Source: DATARR01 sp044868005
GTDB taxonomy: Bacteria; Acidobacteriota; Thermoanaerobaculia; Multivoradales; UBA5704
DNA length: 53,859 nucleotides
Reading direction: 5' to 3'
NCBI GenBank assembly: GCA_044868005.1
Contig: JBIOVX010000116.1
Span: 1 to 53,859, forward strand
Position 1 is the stretch's first letter. Each line of letters starts with the position of its first letter. The notes under the pieces were generated by a model. That model was not told the origin of the DNA. It saw nothing but the letters and a program-made list of their open reading frames with translations, and made no database searches. The position numbers were made by a program, and so were the translations under genes. Shown one piece after another: positions 41,852 to 49,677 of this stretch.

Positions 41852-41870
41852 GGCGGGTGAACCCTCTCTC
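41852..41870 (+). promoter_or_regulatory. Candidate operator, site D
   Basis: GGCGGGTGAACCCTCTCTC lies 94 nt before the BaeRF start codon and, like site B, is preceded by a GCTACCC block (41841-41847). It aligns with sites A and B. It sits between divergent genes, so it could serve the USP at 40734-41732 too. Function is inferred. Confidence 0.45.
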
Positions 41871-41964
41871 GAATCCTGTCTCGCGGCGACCCCCGCCCCA
41901 ACCGTTCAGCCGGCGCGCTCCGCAGGCCGCCCGCTTAGCATGGGAAACGGAAGGAGGGGCTGTC

Positions 41965-43113
41965 ATGAATCTCTTGTTGCCAGCCGACATCGAACCGTTG
42001 CTCGAAGACCGTCCGGGACCTTGCCTGTCTTTTTACGTTCCCATCTCCCGTCCCGGAGCGCGGACGCAGCAGGGCTCCATCCGGTTAAAGAACCTGCTGA
42101 GGCGAGCCGGAGAGGAGCTGCGCACGCGGAAACTCGACGACAACGCCGTCGAGACCCTGCTGGGACCGGCGGAGGATCTGGTCGCCGATTCGTCCTTCTG
42201 GAATACGCAGGAGGAGGGAGTCGCCCTCTTCCGCGCTCCCGGCTTCATGCAGGTCTTCCATCTGCCCCGGGCCTTTGCGGAGCGCTGCGTCGTCGCCGAC
42301 CATTTCTTCCTCAAGCCCCTGCTGCCGCTGGTCGCGGACGGCGACACGTTCTACGTGCTGGCGCTGAGCCAGAACGAAACCCGGCTGCTCGAGGCGACCT
42401 GCCGGCTCGTCCGGCGGCTCGCGCTGAAGAATCTTCCCCACAGCCTCATCGAGGCCCTGGGCGAGCAGAAGACGCCCCAAGACCTCACCTACCACACCGC
42501 TTCCTCCGCGCCCGCGGGCGCGCTTCCTGCCATCTACCACGGACGCGGAGTGGGCGCCGGGGACAAGAAAGACGAGTTGCACCGTTATCTGCGTCAGGTC
42601 GAAGTCGCGGTCCGCGGGCTTCTCGCCGGCCGCAACGCGCCGCTGGTGCTGGCCGGAGCGGAGCCGCTTCCCTCCATCTACCGGGAGATCAGCGGTTACC
42701 CGCATCTCGCCTCGCCGGTGATCCCCGGCAATCCCGAGCACTTGACCGATGACGAGCTGGGGGACCGCGCCTGGCAGCTCCTGCAGCCGACCTTCGACGA
42801 GATTCGGCGCCGGGCGGCAGAGCGCTTCGGCGAGCTGGCCGGGACCGGCCAGGCGTCGAGCGACGTCAGGGAGATCCTGCCCGCGGCCCGCCACGGCCGG
42901 GTCGAAGCCCTTTTCCTCGCCTGCGACGCCGACCTGTGGGGCCGGCTCGATCCGCGGGAGAAGGTCGAAGTCCATGCGGCGCCGGAGGAAGGCGACGAGG
43001 AGCTCCTCGACGCCGCGGCCCTGTTCAGCCTGCGCCACGGCGGCACGGTCTACGGACTGGGCCGCGGCGAAATCCCAGGAGGCGGCGACCTCGCGGCGGT
43101 GTTCCGCTACTGA
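41965..43113 (+). CDS. BaeRF-family (bacterial archaeo-eukaryotic release-factor-like) protein
   Basis: The 382-residue protein begins with LLPADIEPLLEDRPGPCLSFYVP, typical of the bacterial eRF1-like (BaeRF) families. A middle eRF1 domain-2-like part (FYVLALSQNETRLLEATC, YHGRGVGAGDKKDELHRYLRQVE) and an L7Ae/domain-3-like end (GRVEALFLACDADLW, LLDAAALFSLRHGGTVYGL) complete the pattern. BaeRF proteins are predicted to act at the ribosome in stress or conflict; none of this subgroup is biochemically defined to my knowledge. The family call is from pattern memory and moderate. It starts an operon BaeRF-USP-P-ATPase (24- and 22-nt gaps) with a GGAAGGAGGGGCTGTC ribosome site. Confidence 0.65.
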   Translation: MNLLLPADIEPLLEDRPGPCLSFYVPISRPGARTQQGSIRLKNLLRRAGEELRTRKLDDNAVETLLGPAEDLVADSSFWNTQEEGVALFRAPGFMQVFHLPRAFAERCVVADHFFLKPLLPLVADGDTFYVLALSQNETRLLEATCRLVRRLALKNLPHSLIEALGEQKTPQDLTYHTASSAPAGALPAIYHGRGVGAGDKKDELHRYLRQVEVAVRGLLAGRNAPLVLAGAEPLPSIYREISGYPHLASPVIPGNPEHLTDDELGDRAWQLLQPTFDEIRRRAAERFGELAGTGQASSDVREILPAARHGRVEALFLACDADLWGRLDPREKVEVHAAPEEGDEELLDAAALFSLRHGGTVYGLGRGEIPGGGDLAAVFRY

Positions 43114-43137
43114 GGCGCCAGCCAGGAGGAACCCATC

Positions 43138-44112
43138 ATGTCCGAGAACTTCAAGACCATCGTCATCGGCACCTCGCTCACCGAGCTCAGCGATGGCGTC
43201 GTGCGCACAGGAGCAGCAATAGCCCGAGCCACCGGAGCCTCTCCGTGGCTCGTCCACGCCTATATGCAACCGGGCTATGTGTCCGAGCTCACCGACGGCG
43301 GATGGCTCGATCTGCAGGCCCAGAGCGTGCGGGAGGGGCTCGCGAAGCAGGCGCTGCGGACCGGGCTCGCCGAGCTGGCGGGTTTCAGGCCCGAGCAACT
43401 CCGCTCGCTGATCGGCTCGCCGGCGCGCCAGATCGTCGATCTGGCGCGGGAGGTGAAGGCGGACCTCATCGTCGTCGGCGCCGAAGAGGGAGGCGTGCTG
43501 CACCGGATCCTCCTGGGCTCGACCGCCTCGGGCGTGATCCGCAGGGCTCCCTGCCCGGTGTTCGCCGTCCGCTCCGAGGCCGCGTTTCCACCCGCCCGGG
43601 TGGAGATCCCCGTGGACCTCTCGCCGATCTCGGCGGCTGCCTATCGCCGGGGACTGAGCTTCCTGGCCGAGATCGGAATGGCGCTCGAGGATGCTGAAGT
43701 CCTCTTCGTGCTCAACCCGTTCGAGATGGGGGGCTCGATCCACTTCACTCCTGAACAGATCGAGCGCTTCGCCGGCGAGGAGTTGCGGCATTTCATTCAG
43801 GCCAACAGCCGCAGCACAGCTCCGCGTCTGGGGCGGATCCGTACCGGCTATCCGCGCGAGGAGATCCTCGACGTGCTGAAGGAGAGGCAGGCGGATCTCG
43901 CGATCCTCGGCACTCATGGGCGCACCGGCTTCGAGCGCCTGGCGCTCGGCAGCGTGGCCTCCGAGGTGATGCACCAGGCGAGCTGCAACTTGCTGCTCAT
44001 TCCGCCTGAAGCCGGCGCGGCGAAGGAGGACATCTTGCAGGAGTTTCCTCTCAAGAGCGCAGACTGGACGTTCGTCTCCGACGAGGTTCCGGTCCTCGCC
44101 GGCCGGCCGTAG
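43138..44112 (+). CDS. Tandem-domain universal stress protein, first subfamily
   Basis: The 324-residue protein has two UspA modules: module 1 with VVGAEEGGVLHRILLGSTASGVIRR, module 2 with ILGTHGRTGFERLALGSVASEV. It is a close paralogue of the USP at 5156-6139, sharing the order and wording of ENFKTIVIGTSLTELSDGVVR-like starts, PPARVEIPVDLSP, FTPEQIERFAGEEL and the closing DEVPVLAGRP. Both members are followed closely by other stress genes. Ribosome site CAGGAGGAACCCATC matches that of the deleted USP at 6149, suggesting duplicated leaders. Cytosolic ATP-binding role inferred from the family. Confidence 0.93.
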   Translation: MSENFKTIVIGTSLTELSDGVVRTGAAIARATGASPWLVHAYMQPGYVSELTDGGWLDLQAQSVREGLAKQALRTGLAELAGFRPEQLRSLIGSPARQIVDLAREVKADLIVVGAEEGGVLHRILLGSTASGVIRRAPCPVFAVRSEAAFPPARVEIPVDLSPISAAAYRRGLSFLAEIGMALEDAEVLFVLNPFEMGGSIHFTPEQIERFAGEELRHFIQANSRSTAPRLGRIRTGYPREEILDVLKERQADLAILGTHGRTGFERLALGSVASEVMHQASCNLLLIPPEAGAAKEDILQEFPLKSADWTFVSDEVPVLAGRP

Positions 44113-44134
44113 CCGTCGGGGATACGATCTCCCC

Positions 44135-46792
44135 ATGGGGCCCAAACCGCGGCCGCTTGGCGGCTCCGATGAGATCAGCCCCTTCTGGAGCCTCCCCGCC
44201 GAGGAGGTCCTGCGGAGCCTGGATACCGGCTCCCAGGGCCTCACCTCGGCGGGGGCGGCGTCGCGGCTCCTCACCGCGGGACCGAACCGGCTGCAGAAGG
44301 TGCGGCATACCACCACCCTCCAGCTTCTCGGCAGGCAGTTCGCGAGCCCGCTGGTGTTGCTGCTCGCCTTCGCCGCCGCTCTCTCCCTCGCCGTCCGCGC
44401 GGCGCACGACGCCGTCATCATCCTCGTCATTCTCTTCGCGAGCGGGCTCCTCGGCTTCTGGCAGGAGTGGGGAGCGGCGGGCGCGGTGCGTAAGCTCCTG
44501 GCCTTGGTGGCGGTGCGGACAAGAGTTCTACGCGATGGCCAGGAACGGGAGATACCTCTGGAAGAGGTCGTGCCCGGGGACATCGTGCTCCTTTCGTCCG
44601 GGGCCCTGGTACCCGCCGATGCGCTGCTCTTGGAGTCGAAGGATCTTTTCGTCGACGAGGCGGCGCTCACCGGCGAGACCTATCCGGCGGAGAAGCGGGC
44701 AGGAACGGTGCCGGCCGATGCGCCCCTCGCCCGGCGCACTTCGGCCGTCTTCCTCGGCACCCACGTCATCTCGGGCACGGCCCGGGCCGTCGTGGTGCGC
44801 ACGGGCCGCGACACGGAATTCGGCCAGGTCTCGTCGCGCCTCGCCCTCCGCCCGCCGGAGAACGCCTTTGAGCAGGGCATCCAGCACTTCGGGTACCTGC
44901 TCATGCGGGTGACGGTCCTCCTGGTTCTGGTGATCTTCGCCGCCAACGTGTTTCACCACCGGCCGGTCATCGAGGCGTTCATGTTCTCCCTCGCCCTGGC
45001 CGTAGGGCTCGTGCCGGAGCTGCTGCCGGTCATCATCAGCATCAATCTCGCCCGCGGTGCCCGGCGCATGGCGCACGCGAAAGTCATCGTCAAACGGCTG
45101 ACGGTAATCGAGAACTTCGGCAGCATGGACGTGCTCTGCGCCGACAAGACGGGCACCCTGACGGAGGGCAAGGTGCGGCTCAACTCGGCCCTTGCCGCGG
45201 ACGGCGCGCAGAGCGAGAAGGTGCTGCTCTACGCCGGCCTGAACGCCGCCTTCGAGAGCGGCTTCGCCAACCCCATCGACCAGGCGATCCGCGACCACGT
45301 GACGCCGGACCTCGCCGGCTGGCGCAAGCTCGACGAGGTGCCCTACGACTTCGTCCGCAAGCGGCTGAGCGTGCTCGTGGAGAACACCGGGGAGCGCCTG
45401 CTGGTCACCAAGGGGGCGTTCGCCCAGGTGCTCGAGGTGTGCTCGCGGGCGGAGACCGCTGAGGGCGAGGTGGGCATCGAAAGCGTACGCCCGGCCCTCG
45501 AGGCCCGGTTCGCCGAGCTGTCGGAGAGCGGCCTCCGCACCCTGGGCGTCGCCCTCCGCACGCTGCCGCCGGAAGCGCCCGGCGTGGCCACCAAAGGCCT
45601 CGAAGCGGAGATGGTCTTCCTCGGCTTCCTCACCTTCTTCGATCCGCCCAAGCCGGAGATCGAGCAGACCCTGGCCGACATTGCCGCCGCGGGCGTCGGC
45701 TTCAAGGTGATCACCGGAGACAACCTGCGCGTGGCCGAGTATCTGGCCCGCCAGGTGGGGATGGCATCGCCCGAGACGGTCACCGGACGCGAGATGGGCA
45801 AGATGAGCGACCGGGCCCTCGCCCAGCGGGCCGAGCGGGTGGACCTCTTCGCCGAGGTCGAGCCGAACCAGAAGGAACGCATCATCCTGGCCTTGCGCAA
45901 ACGGGGCCACGTGGTGGGCTTCCTGGGCGACGGCATCAACGACGCCTCGGCCCTGCATGCGGCGGACGTGGGCATCTCCGTCGAAAGCGCCGTGGACGTG
46001 GCCAAGGAAGCGGCCGAGATCGTGCTCCTCGAGCGCGACCTCGGCGTGCTGATCCAGGGCGTCCGCGAGGGGAGGCGGACCTTCGCCAACACCCTCAAGT
46101 ACATCTTCATCACCACCAGCGCGAACTTCGGCAACATGGTCAGCATGGCCGGGGCGTCGCTTTTCCTGCCTTTCCTTCCCCTGCTGCCGACTCAGATCCT
46201 CCTCAACAACTTCCTCTCCGACTTTCCGGCGATGACCATCGCCACCGACCGCGTGGATCCCGAGCTGGTGGACCGGCCCCTGCGGTGGAACCTCCACTTC
46301 ATCCGCGACTTCATGATCGTCTTCGGCGGCATCAGCTCGGTCTTCGACTTCCTGACCTTCGGCGCGCTCCTCTGGCTGCTGCGGGCCGGGCCCGAACGGT
46401 TCCGCAGCGGCTGGTTCGTGGAGTCGGTGCTGACCGAGCTGCTGATCCTGCTGGTGATCCGCACGCGGCGGGCCTTCTTCCGCAGCCGGCCGAGCTTGGC
46501 GATGGAGATCTCGACGGTGCTCGTGGCGGTGCTCAGCGTCGCCCTCCTGTACCTGCCGGTCAACCGCTTCTTCGACCTGCAGCCGCTCCCTCTGCGCTAC
46601 CTTCTCGTGCTCGGCACCATCACCCTGGCTTACGCCCTGGCCTCGGAGGCGGCGAAGGGATGGTTCTTCCGCCGCGAGGGCGGGTGGGGCGGCGGCGGTC
46701 ACTCGGCGAGAGAAGGCCAGGCCTCCTTGCTGGCGAGCTTCACGCCCACCATTTCCGGAGCGGCGGGCGCTTCTTCGCGGCTGAAGCCGTAG
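44135..46792 (+). CDS. P3B-type (MgtA-like) cation-transporting ATPase
   Basis: The 885-residue P-type ATPase has an N-domain opening with SPFWSLPAEEVLRSLDTGSQGL, actuator LTGETYPAEK, the phosphorylation site DKTGTLTEG with Asp337, PELLPVIISINLARGARRMA in M4, ITGDNLRVAEYLARQVGM, and hinge LGDGINDASALHAADVGISVE. PELLP and the wording of the phosphorylation and hinge motifs are typical of MgtA/MgtB magnesium importers, distinct from the P2A ATPase at 32770. In the hinge, Ser replaces the usual Pro of DAPAL. The gene follows the USP by 22 nt. Its last 94 nt overlap the convergent CBS gene. Mg2+ uptake is probable; the ion is not proven. Confidence 0.9.
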   Translation: MGPKPRPLGGSDEISPFWSLPAEEVLRSLDTGSQGLTSAGAASRLLTAGPNRLQKVRHTTTLQLLGRQFASPLVLLLAFAAALSLAVRAAHDAVIILVILFASGLLGFWQEWGAAGAVRKLLALVAVRTRVLRDGQEREIPLEEVVPGDIVLLSSGALVPADALLLESKDLFVDEAALTGETYPAEKRAGTVPADAPLARRTSAVFLGTHVISGTARAVVVRTGRDTEFGQVSSRLALRPPENAFEQGIQHFGYLLMRVTVLLVLVIFAANVFHHRPVIEAFMFSLALAVGLVPELLPVIISINLARGARRMAHAKVIVKRLTVIENFGSMDVLCADKTGTLTEGKVRLNSALAADGAQSEKVLLYAGLNAAFESGFANPIDQAIRDHVTPDLAGWRKLDEVPYDFVRKRLSVLVENTGERLLVTKGAFAQVLEVCSRAETAEGEVGIESVRPALEARFAELSESGLRTLGVALRTLPPEAPGVATKGLEAEMVFLGFLTFFDPPKPEIEQTLADIAAAGVGFKVITGDNLRVAEYLARQVGMASPETVTGREMGKMSDRALAQRAERVDLFAEVEPNQKERIILALRKRGHVVGFLGDGINDASALHAADVGISVESAVDVAKEAAEIVLLERDLGVLIQGVREGRRTFANTLKYIFITTSANFGNMVSMAGASLFLPFLPLLPTQILLNNFLSDFPAMTIATDRVDPELVDRPLRWNLHFIRDFMIVFGGISSVFDFLTFGALLWLLRAGPERFRSGWFVESVLTELLILLVIRTRRAFFRSRPSLAMEISTVLVAVLSVALLYLPVNRFFDLQPLPLRYLLVLGTITLAYALASEAAKGWFFRREGGWGGGGHSAREGQASLLASFTPTISGAAGASSRLKP

Positions 46793-47196
46793 CCGTGCCA
46801 GCGTACGAAGTCCGACTCGGTGAGGATGCCGACCACGCGGTTGCCCTCCACCACCGGCAGGCAGCCGATCTTGTTGTCGAAGAGGTTCCGCGCCGCCTCG
46901 GCCGCGTCCTGCTCGGGGTCGGCGGTCACCGCGGGCGCGACCATCACCTCGCGCACCGGCGTGCTCGCGAGCAGCTCGCGCTCCATATAGCGCGGCAGAT
47001 CCTCCTGCTCGATGAGCGCGTGGCGCAGCAGGTCCCGGTGCGAGACCACTCCTATCAGCTCGCCGTCGCGGTCCACCACGATCAGGTGCCGTAACTTGCG
47101 GTCCGACATCAGGTCCCACGCCTCCTCTGCTTCGGTATCCGGCAGGACGGTCACGACTGCCCACGTCATCAGGTCCCGGACTCGCAATGTTCTCAT
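46699..47196 (-). CDS. CBS-domain pair protein, second copy
   Basis: The 165-residue protein has two CBS motifs: TLRVRDLMTWAVVTVLPDTE with LRHLIVVDRDGELIGVVSHRDLL, then TPVREVMVAPAVTADPEQD with GCLPVVEGNRVVGILTESDFV. It is paralogous to the CBS protein at 10641-11099 but has a 15-residue longer tail. The start at 47196 was chosen because AAAGGAGGAATCGCC precedes it. The C-terminal 31 codons overlap the end of the convergent MgtA-like gene, so the two transcripts would be antisense there. It is divergent from the DUF5661 gene, with a GGGTGGG/CCCACCC pair between. Ligand unknown, probably adenine nucleotide. Confidence 0.9.
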   Translation of the reverse strand: MRTLRVRDLMTWAVVTVLPDTEAEEAWDLMSDRKLRHLIVVDRDGELIGVVSHRDLLRHALIEQEDLPRYMERELLASTPVREVMVAPAVTADPEQDAAEAARNLFDNKIGCLPVVEGNRVVGILTESDFVRWHGYGFSREEAPAAPEMVGVKLASKEAWPSLAE

Positions 47197-47252
47197 GGCG
47201 ATTCCTCCTTTCGTGACGCTCGCACGCGGCGTCGCTGGACACAACGTCCGCC

Positions 47253-47280
47253 GGGGTGGGATGGATCTCAAGCCCCACCC
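47253..47280. promoter_or_regulatory. Candidate operator site F, GGGTGGG ... CCCACCC
   Basis: GGGTGGG (47254-47260) and CCCACCC (47274-47280) form a 7-bp inverted repeat 57 nt upstream of the minus-strand CBS start and 167 nt upstream of the DUF5661 start. The block GGGGTGGG matches those at 7371 and 49594. Operator function is inferred. Confidence 0.4.
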
Positions 47281-47447
47281 TTTGGCGCGGCTGGACTGGT
47301 CTCTCAGCCGGATGGACCGGCCGTTTCGCGATGAGCCACCCCAGGACGTGCGCCTTCCCACCTTCCCGGGCGGCCTCCGCTCGGAACCATGGGCGTAAAG
47401 TGTCCACTGCGGGAGATCCGCAAGCTGTTCGACGGAGGAAAGGCGTC

Positions 47448-47843
47448 ATGAAAAGAAATACCAAAGTCCAGATCGCCGGCCTCGCGGGCGGTGCCACCGC
47501 GGTCGGCGCAGCCATCTACGTGTACAAACACCGCGAGACGCCGCGCAAAAGCGTCAGCGCACGCAAGGCGCGCAAGGTTGGCGAGGAGCTGGGGGTCGAC
47601 TGGGACCGCATCAACTTGGAGCAGCTCCGCCGCGGCATGGAAGTGGAGCTGGAGCACGGCCGGCGCGATCCGGCCACGGACGTCACCGGCGATGACCTGC
47701 TCCTCACCGGCAAGATCGCCCTCGCCCATCTCCACGAGTTCCCGGACTACTACGAGCGGCTCGCGCGGATGGAAGAGGAGGCGAGCGCCTTCTGGCGCGG
47801 AGAGGCGTCGCTCAGCCTGCCCGGGGCCGCACTGGTCTCCTGA
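47448..47843 (+). CDS. DUF5661-family protein with N-terminal membrane segment
   Basis: The 131-residue protein has a short basic start (MKRNTK) and a hydrophobic segment (VQIAGLAGGATAVGAAIYVYK, about 7-27), then a soluble helical domain matching DUF5661: GEELGVDWDRINLEQLRRGMEVELEHG, TDVTGDDLLLTGKIALAHLHE, FPDYYERLARMEEEA. Family proteins are small and uncharacterised and often occur near stress genes. The GACGGAGGAAAGGCGTC ribosome site supports the start. It is divergent from the CBS gene and convergent with the DUF302 gene. Function unknown. Confidence 0.8.
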   Translation: MKRNTKVQIAGLAGGATAVGAAIYVYKHRETPRKSVSARKARKVGEELGVDWDRINLEQLRRGMEVELEHGRRDPATDVTGDDLLLTGKIALAHLHEFPDYYERLARMEEEASAFWRGEASLSLPGAALVS

Positions 47844-47885
47844 GGCAGGGATCGCATCGCCGTCTCTGGTCCACTGCCTCCGGTA

Positions 47886-47926
47886 GACGTTCCGCCGCCG
47901 GTGGACGGTCCACCGCTGGCGGCGCG
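47886..47926. terminator. Palindrome between convergent DUF5661 and DUF302 genes
   Basis: GGTGGAC-G-GTCCACC at 47900-47914 is a perfect 7-bp inverted repeat, and the arms extend outward as CCGCCGCC and GCTGGCGGCG with a mismatch. It lies in the 124-nt gap between two convergent genes; a bidirectional terminator is likely, although there is no T-tract. Confidence 0.5.
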
Positions 47927-47967
47927 CCCTTCCGCTGCCCGTGGTCGGCCCGTCCGAGCGGACGCTC

Positions 47968-48375
47968 TCAGGCCGCCGCGGCCTGGACCACCCTCCGCAG
48001 GGCGGCGCCCACCTCGCGAGCGACCTCGCCGACCACCGGCTCCTTGATTAGGGTCATCGCCGCCTCGGGATTCATCGCCCTCACCACGGTCTTGCCCCCC
48101 TCTACGGACACGCAGACGTTGCAGGGCAGCAGTACGCCCACTTCGGGCGAGGCCGTGAGGGCCCGGTGAGCGGAGGGGGGATGGCAGGCGCCCAGGATCA
48201 AGTAGGGTTCCCGGTCGACGCCCAGCTTCTTCTTGAGGGTGGACTGCACGTCGATCTCCGTCAGCACGCCGAAGCCCTCTCCGGCAAGGGCCTGGCGGCA
48301 GCGCTCGACGGCTTCGCCGAAGGGAAGGTCGCACCTCGACTCGAAGGCGACCGCGGTTTCAAGCATGACTGACAT
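47968..48375 (-). CDS. DUF302-family protein
   Basis: The 135-residue protein is a single DUF302 domain: AFESRCDLPFGEAVERCRQAL, GFGVLTEIDVQSTLKKKLG, YLILGACHPPSAHRALTASPEVGVLLPCNVCVSVEGGKT and a final EPVVGEVAREVGAALRR. The conserved Cys residues in GACHPP and LPCNVCV are typical and may bind metal. DUF302 proteins are small, usually cytosolic and uncharacterised; many sit near sulfur, redox or stress genes. I chose the ATG at 48375, preceded by GCAGGAGGACGATC. An in-frame extension to 48483 carries a CheB-like fragment (see separate entry). Confidence 0.85.
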   Translation of the reverse strand: MSVMLETAVAFESRCDLPFGEAVERCRQALAGEGFGVLTEIDVQSTLKKKLGVDREPYLILGACHPPSAHRALTASPEVGVLLPCNVCVSVEGGKTVVRAMNPEAAMTLIKEPVVGEVAREVGAALRRVVQAAAA

Positions 48376-48483
48376 GATCGTCCTCCTGCGTTCGGCGCAG
48401 CGAAGGTCTTGCAAGGCCGAAATGCCGCCCAACGACGCGGCGATCACCACCAACCCGTACCGGCCGCGAGCGCGGCGCTGCAT
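48376..48483 (-). pseudogene. Possible CheB-like N-terminal remnant
   Basis: Thirty-six codons in frame with and upstream of the DUF302 start encode RGRYGLVVIAASLGGISALQ, which resembles the first strand and the G-A-S-x-GG catalytic loop of CheB methylesterases (VVIGASAGG-x-x-AL). No further CheB sequence follows. The expected Gly before the Ala is Ala here. It may be a chance likeness or the stump of a deleted gene. Confidence 0.4.
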
Positions 48484-48562
48484 GCCTCCCGCCGGTGTGT
48501 GGCTGGGGCGAAGTCCTGCTCCGGGAAGAAGAGCTCGATGCGCTCATGATGCCTCCTATGGC

Positions 48563-48739
48563 TCAAAACAGACCGTTACAGGAGCTGCAGTGATGGGCGC
48601 CGTCGTGACCCGATTCACGGTCGCAAGTACCTTTCCAGGTATTCGGGCAATCGCCGTGCGTGGCTCCGCAGGTGCCGTAGCCCTGCTCCGCGGGCTTGAG
48701 GTCGTTTCCCTGCTTTTCCGGTTTGGTCATCGCGCTCAT
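48563..48739 (-). CDS. Small Cys/His-rich protein
   Basis: The 58-residue protein begins MSAMTKPEKQGNDLKPAEQG and continues GYGTCGATHGDCPNTWKGTC, then DRESGHDGAHHCSSCNGLF. It has five Cys and four His in the last 36 residues, with a terminal CxxC, so it probably binds Zn or another metal. I recognise no family. The AGGAGGAAGAA ribosome site at the right distance supports translation from 48739. It stands between the hydrolase gene (52 nt upstream, same strand) and the DUF302 unit. It could be a small zinc-ribbon regulator or a metal-storage peptide. Confidence 0.7.
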   Translation of the reverse strand: MSAMTKPEKQGNDLKPAEQGYGTCGATHGDCPNTWKGTCDRESGHDGAHHCSSCNGLF

Positions 48740-48791
48740 TTCTTCCTCCTCAATGCACCGCCATTGATAGCTCTCCTTCCTTGATGGGACG

Positions 48792-49517
48792 TCAATCCAA
48801 CCAAGTCTCCCGTGGCTTCGCCTCCTCGGTGTGACGCGGCAGCGAGACGAACGCGCCGGCCTGCAGGTCTCCACTCCACGGCAAATAGAGGGCGAACCAT
48901 TCGGCGGCGAGGTCCGCCACCCTGGCCAGGGCCCTCCGCTCCTCGAAGAGGTGCGTTGCCCCGGGGACGACCTCCAGCCGCTTGATGCCTGCCAGCCGCG
49001 CGTAAGCCTGCTGGTTGAGATCGAGCACTTCCTCATCGCGGCCACCGACGATGAGCAGCGTCGGCGTGAAGACGCGGTCGAGGACCGCCGCCGCCAGGTC
49101 CGGCCTGCCGCCGCGGGAGACGACGGCTCGCACCTCGTTTCCCGGCTCGACCGCTGCGCGCAGGGCTGAAGCCGCCCCGGTGCTGGCGCCGAAGTAGCCG
49201 ATGGGAAGGGCCCCGGTCAGCAGATGCTGCCGCGCCCAACAGGTGACTCCCAGCAGGCGCTCGGTGAGGAGGTCGATGTCGAAGTGATTGGCGTAGACTC
49301 GGCCCTCCTCCTCGGTCAGCAGGTCCATGAGCAACGTGGCCCACTGGGCGCGCTGCAGGCGTTTCGCTACGGAGCGGTTGCGCGGCGAATTGCGGCCGCT
49401 GCCACTACCGTGGGAGAAGAGCACGAGCCCCGGAGCGCCTGCGGGAATCGCGAGATCGCCCCGGAGGATGACGGAATCGATCGGGATGGGAATGGAATCT
49501 CGGCGAAGGCAACGCAC
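48792..49517 (-). CDS. Alpha/beta hydrolase, dienelactone-hydrolase-like
   Basis: The 241-residue protein has an alpha/beta-hydrolase core: LVLFSHGSGSGRNSPRN (oxyanion loop), nucleophile elbow GYFGASTGAASAL with the Ser of GAST, catalytic Asp in LLIVGGRDEEVLDLN, and His in VVPGATHLFEE. This order and the FSHGSGSGR motif are typical of hydrolases often fused to or beside phosphoribosyltransferases in stress islands; no such partner is present here. The start at 49517 (MRCLRRDSIPI) follows AGAAAGGAGCGATGCC, where a GTG or upstream ATG is less likely. A GGGGTGGG block lies 77 nt upstream of the start. Substrate unknown. Confidence 0.87.
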   Translation of the reverse strand: MRCLRRDSIPIPIDSVILRGDLAIPAGAPGLVLFSHGSGSGRNSPRNRSVAKRLQRAQWATLLMDLLTEEEGRVYANHFDIDLLTERLLGVTCWARQHLLTGALPIGYFGASTGAASALRAAVEPGNEVRAVVSRGGRPDLAAAVLDRVFTPTLLIVGGRDEEVLDLNQQAYARLAGIKRLEVVPGATHLFEERRALARVADLAAEWFALYLPWSGDLQAGAFVSLPRHTEEAKPRETWLD

Positions 49518-49593
49518 GGCATCGCTCCTTTCTCAGCCGCCTCTCATACATCTCTCTTTGTCCCATGAATCGAGCCGCCCCGGAACGCCCTGC

Positions 49594-49601
49594 GGGGTGG
49601 G
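49594..49601. promoter_or_regulatory. GGGGTGGG block, candidate operator site G
   Basis: GGGGTGGG at 49594-49601 lies 77 nt upstream of the minus-strand hydrolase start, in the gap shared with the exporter operon's end. It repeats the block at 7371 and 47253. On its own it is weak evidence. Confidence 0.3.
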
Positions 49602-49677
49602 AGACACGCGCCGAAGGGGGGCTGTGGCAACCGCCCCCGGCAGCCGGTTTTCCTCTCACATCTCTCTCCTGTTGCGG

